NCBI GenBank assembly: GCA_023386815.1
Contig: JAEWIZ010000030.1
Span: 1-64,000 of the forward strand
Origin: Bacillota bacterium
GTDB taxonomy: Bacteria > Bacillota > Clostridia > Lachnospirales > Lachnospiraceae
Reading direction: 5' to 3'
Length of the DNA: 64,000 nt
Part shown: positions 62,902 to 64,000 of the stretch, in pieces
How the letters are laid out: each line of letters begins with the position of its first letter
Numbering within the stretch: position 1 is the stretch's first letter
The notes under the pieces: model-generated
Told to the model about the DNA's origin: nothing
The model's input: the letters and a program-made list of their open reading frames with translations, nothing else
Databases searched by the model: none
Program-made: the position numbers and the translations under genes

Positions 62902-64000
62902 TCTGATCCTCCTTCTTGTATGGAAACTGTATTACAAACCTTGTTTTTCTTTCCGGTTCGGATGACACCCTAATACTGCTTTCATTACCGTAAAAATGAC
63001 GGAGCCTCTGCAATGAGTTATAAAGTCCCACATGAACACGTCCCTTCTTTGATAGAGAAAATATCTCCTGATTGACATCCTTAATAATATCTTCACTAAT
63101 TCCTGTCCCATCATCCTCTATCACAATTTCTACCAGCCCCATCTCATATTTTGCTTTCAGAACAATATGCACCATACCACTTTTACCCAATGCATGGTCA
63201 AAGATATTTTCAATAAAATTATGGATTAATAAGGGGGGTACTTCAATCTTCATTACAGATACCTGTACTTGGTATTCAATCGTGAAGCAATCCGGATAAC
63301 GAATGGCAGCGACCTTCAGATAATCCTGTATCAATTGAAATTCCTTATAAAAAGGCTCTAACTCTTTCTCACTTCGGAAAATATATCTAAAATAGTCTGA
63401 TAGATATAAAGCTAACTGTTGAATACTTTTAAACTCTTGAATTTGGGCTAGGCTATAGACCAGTTTAAACATATTTAGTAAAAAATGCGGTCTGATCTGT
63501 AACTGTAGATTCTGTAGCTTCATTTTCTGCCTGTCTACTTCTTTTTCATAATTCTCAATCTTTAAGTCCTCAATACGATCAGCCATATCATTGAAGGATT
63601 GATTAATGACACGAAATTCTTCTGCATATCTGTGTGCACTGATACGATAATCCTGATCCCCTGACTTTAGTCTCTGTAATGCGTTTTTAATCTTATTTAA
63701 TGGACGAATCAATATATGATTTAATATGTTGATTAGTAAAGGAATCAGTAATAAATATGCAAAGGATAAGACAATCGTAATCCATTGAATCATCGGTAAA
63801 CTTAATACCACATCTTTTTTCGGTACTGACATACTCAGATACAGATCAATCTTATCAGATTTTTTGATAGAGCTTAGGCGATTCTCTATACTTACCGGTT
63901 TCTTCATATCCAATGTGACCATCATATTCTTATAATCCACGGCGTCTCTTACCTGATTACATATCTCATCCAAGGATATGAGTGCTCCGTAATGAAAATT
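62882..64000 (-). CDS. sensor histidine kinase, YesM type (5' end outside the window)
   Basis: The frame is open through the right edge, so the N-terminus and part of the extracellular sensor domain are missing. The visible part has one membrane helix (WITIVLSFAYLLLIPLLINI), a HAMP linker, the YesM-type His box (LQIRPHFLLNMFKLVYSL) and an HATPase domain (VIEDDGTGISEDII, then VHVGLYNSLQRLRHFYG). The start within the window (63973) is not real. Partner of the regulator that overlaps its 3' end. Confidence 0.88.
   Translation of the reverse strand, partial: NFHYGALISLDEICNQVRDAVDYKNMMVTLDMKKPVSIENRLSSIKKSDKIDLYLSMSVPKKDVVLSLPMIQWITIVLSFAYLLLIPLLINILNHILIRPLNKIKNALQRLKSGDQDYRISAHRYAEEFRVINQSFNDMADRIEDLKIENYEKEVDRQKMKLQNLQLQIRPHFLLNMFKLVYSLAQIQEFKSIQQLALYLSDYFRYIFRSEKELEPFYKEFQLIQDYLKVAAIRYPDCFTIEYQVQVSVMKIEVPPLLIHNFIENIFDHALGKSGMVHIVLKAKYEMGLVEIVIEDDGTGISEDIIKDVNQEIFSLSKKGRVHVGLYNSLQRLRHFYGNESSIRVSSEPERKTRFVIQFPYKKEDQNESTDC

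Overview
The window is low-GC DNA from a Gram-positive, motile, endospore-forming anaerobe. The likeliest home is the Lachnospiraceae, close to plant-fibre degraders such as Clostridium (Lachnoclostridium) phytofermentans. This is inferred from a sigma-K-type sporulation factor, MotA/MotB, ThiW under a TPP riboswitch, an RsgI-like anti-sigma protein, three CUT1 sugar ABC transporters, two YesM/YesN two-component systems, a GH112 phosphorylase next to a GH2 enzyme, and strong AGGAGG ribosome binding sites. I see no phage, insertion sequence, CRISPR array, tRNA or rRNA.

Layout. 0-7.7 kb is accessory: an SDR oxidoreductase with a TetR regulator whose promoter carries a perfect 19-bp palindrome; a decayed second copy of an rRNA methyltransferase gene; a secreted bacterial Ig-like protein; an ECF sigma factor with an overlapping RsgI-like membrane anti-sigma protein (apparently frameshifted at its 3' end); a TPR protein fused to a rifampin ADP-ribosyltransferase; and a MarR-acetyltransferase fusion. 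8-31 kb is mainly housekeeping: amidohydrolase, RlmD-type methyltransferase, motAB, an unusual PEP-synthase-like ATP-grasp protein, a small Tyr/Pro/Arg-rich protein, a YerC-like regulator, pcrA with a LexA-box-like site, htrA, pheA, folC, an RlmI-type methyltransferase, GtrA, an ABC-F protein and a pirin.

31-37.6 kb is a maltodextrin operon transcribed leftwards (malE-like, malF, malG, malQ, lacI-type repressor) with LacI-type half sites at the promoter. 37.7-42.7 kb is a thiamine operon (thiW, thiC, thiM, thiE, thiD) behind a TPP riboswitch and terminator, interrupted by a 13-bp minisatellite. 42.8-54.7 kb is a glycan locus (YesN, YesM, binding protein, two permeases, GH112, GH2), probably importing a beta-galactoside and cleaving it by phosphorolysis. 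55-57.2 kb holds sigK, 54-bp repeats and a MATE exporter. 57.4-64 kb is an MBL-fold hydrolase and a third sugar ABC system with its own YesN/YesM pair; the kinase runs off the right edge.

The most notable points are the TPR-Arr fusion, the frameshifted tail of the RsgI-like protein, the ATP-grasp protein with a P-loop-less KaiC-like N-terminus, the RNA hairpins that separate binding-protein from permease genes in all three ABC operons, and the minisatellite inside the thiamine operon. Many start codons were moved inward from the longest open frame because a strong Shine-Dalgarno sequence sits inside that frame.
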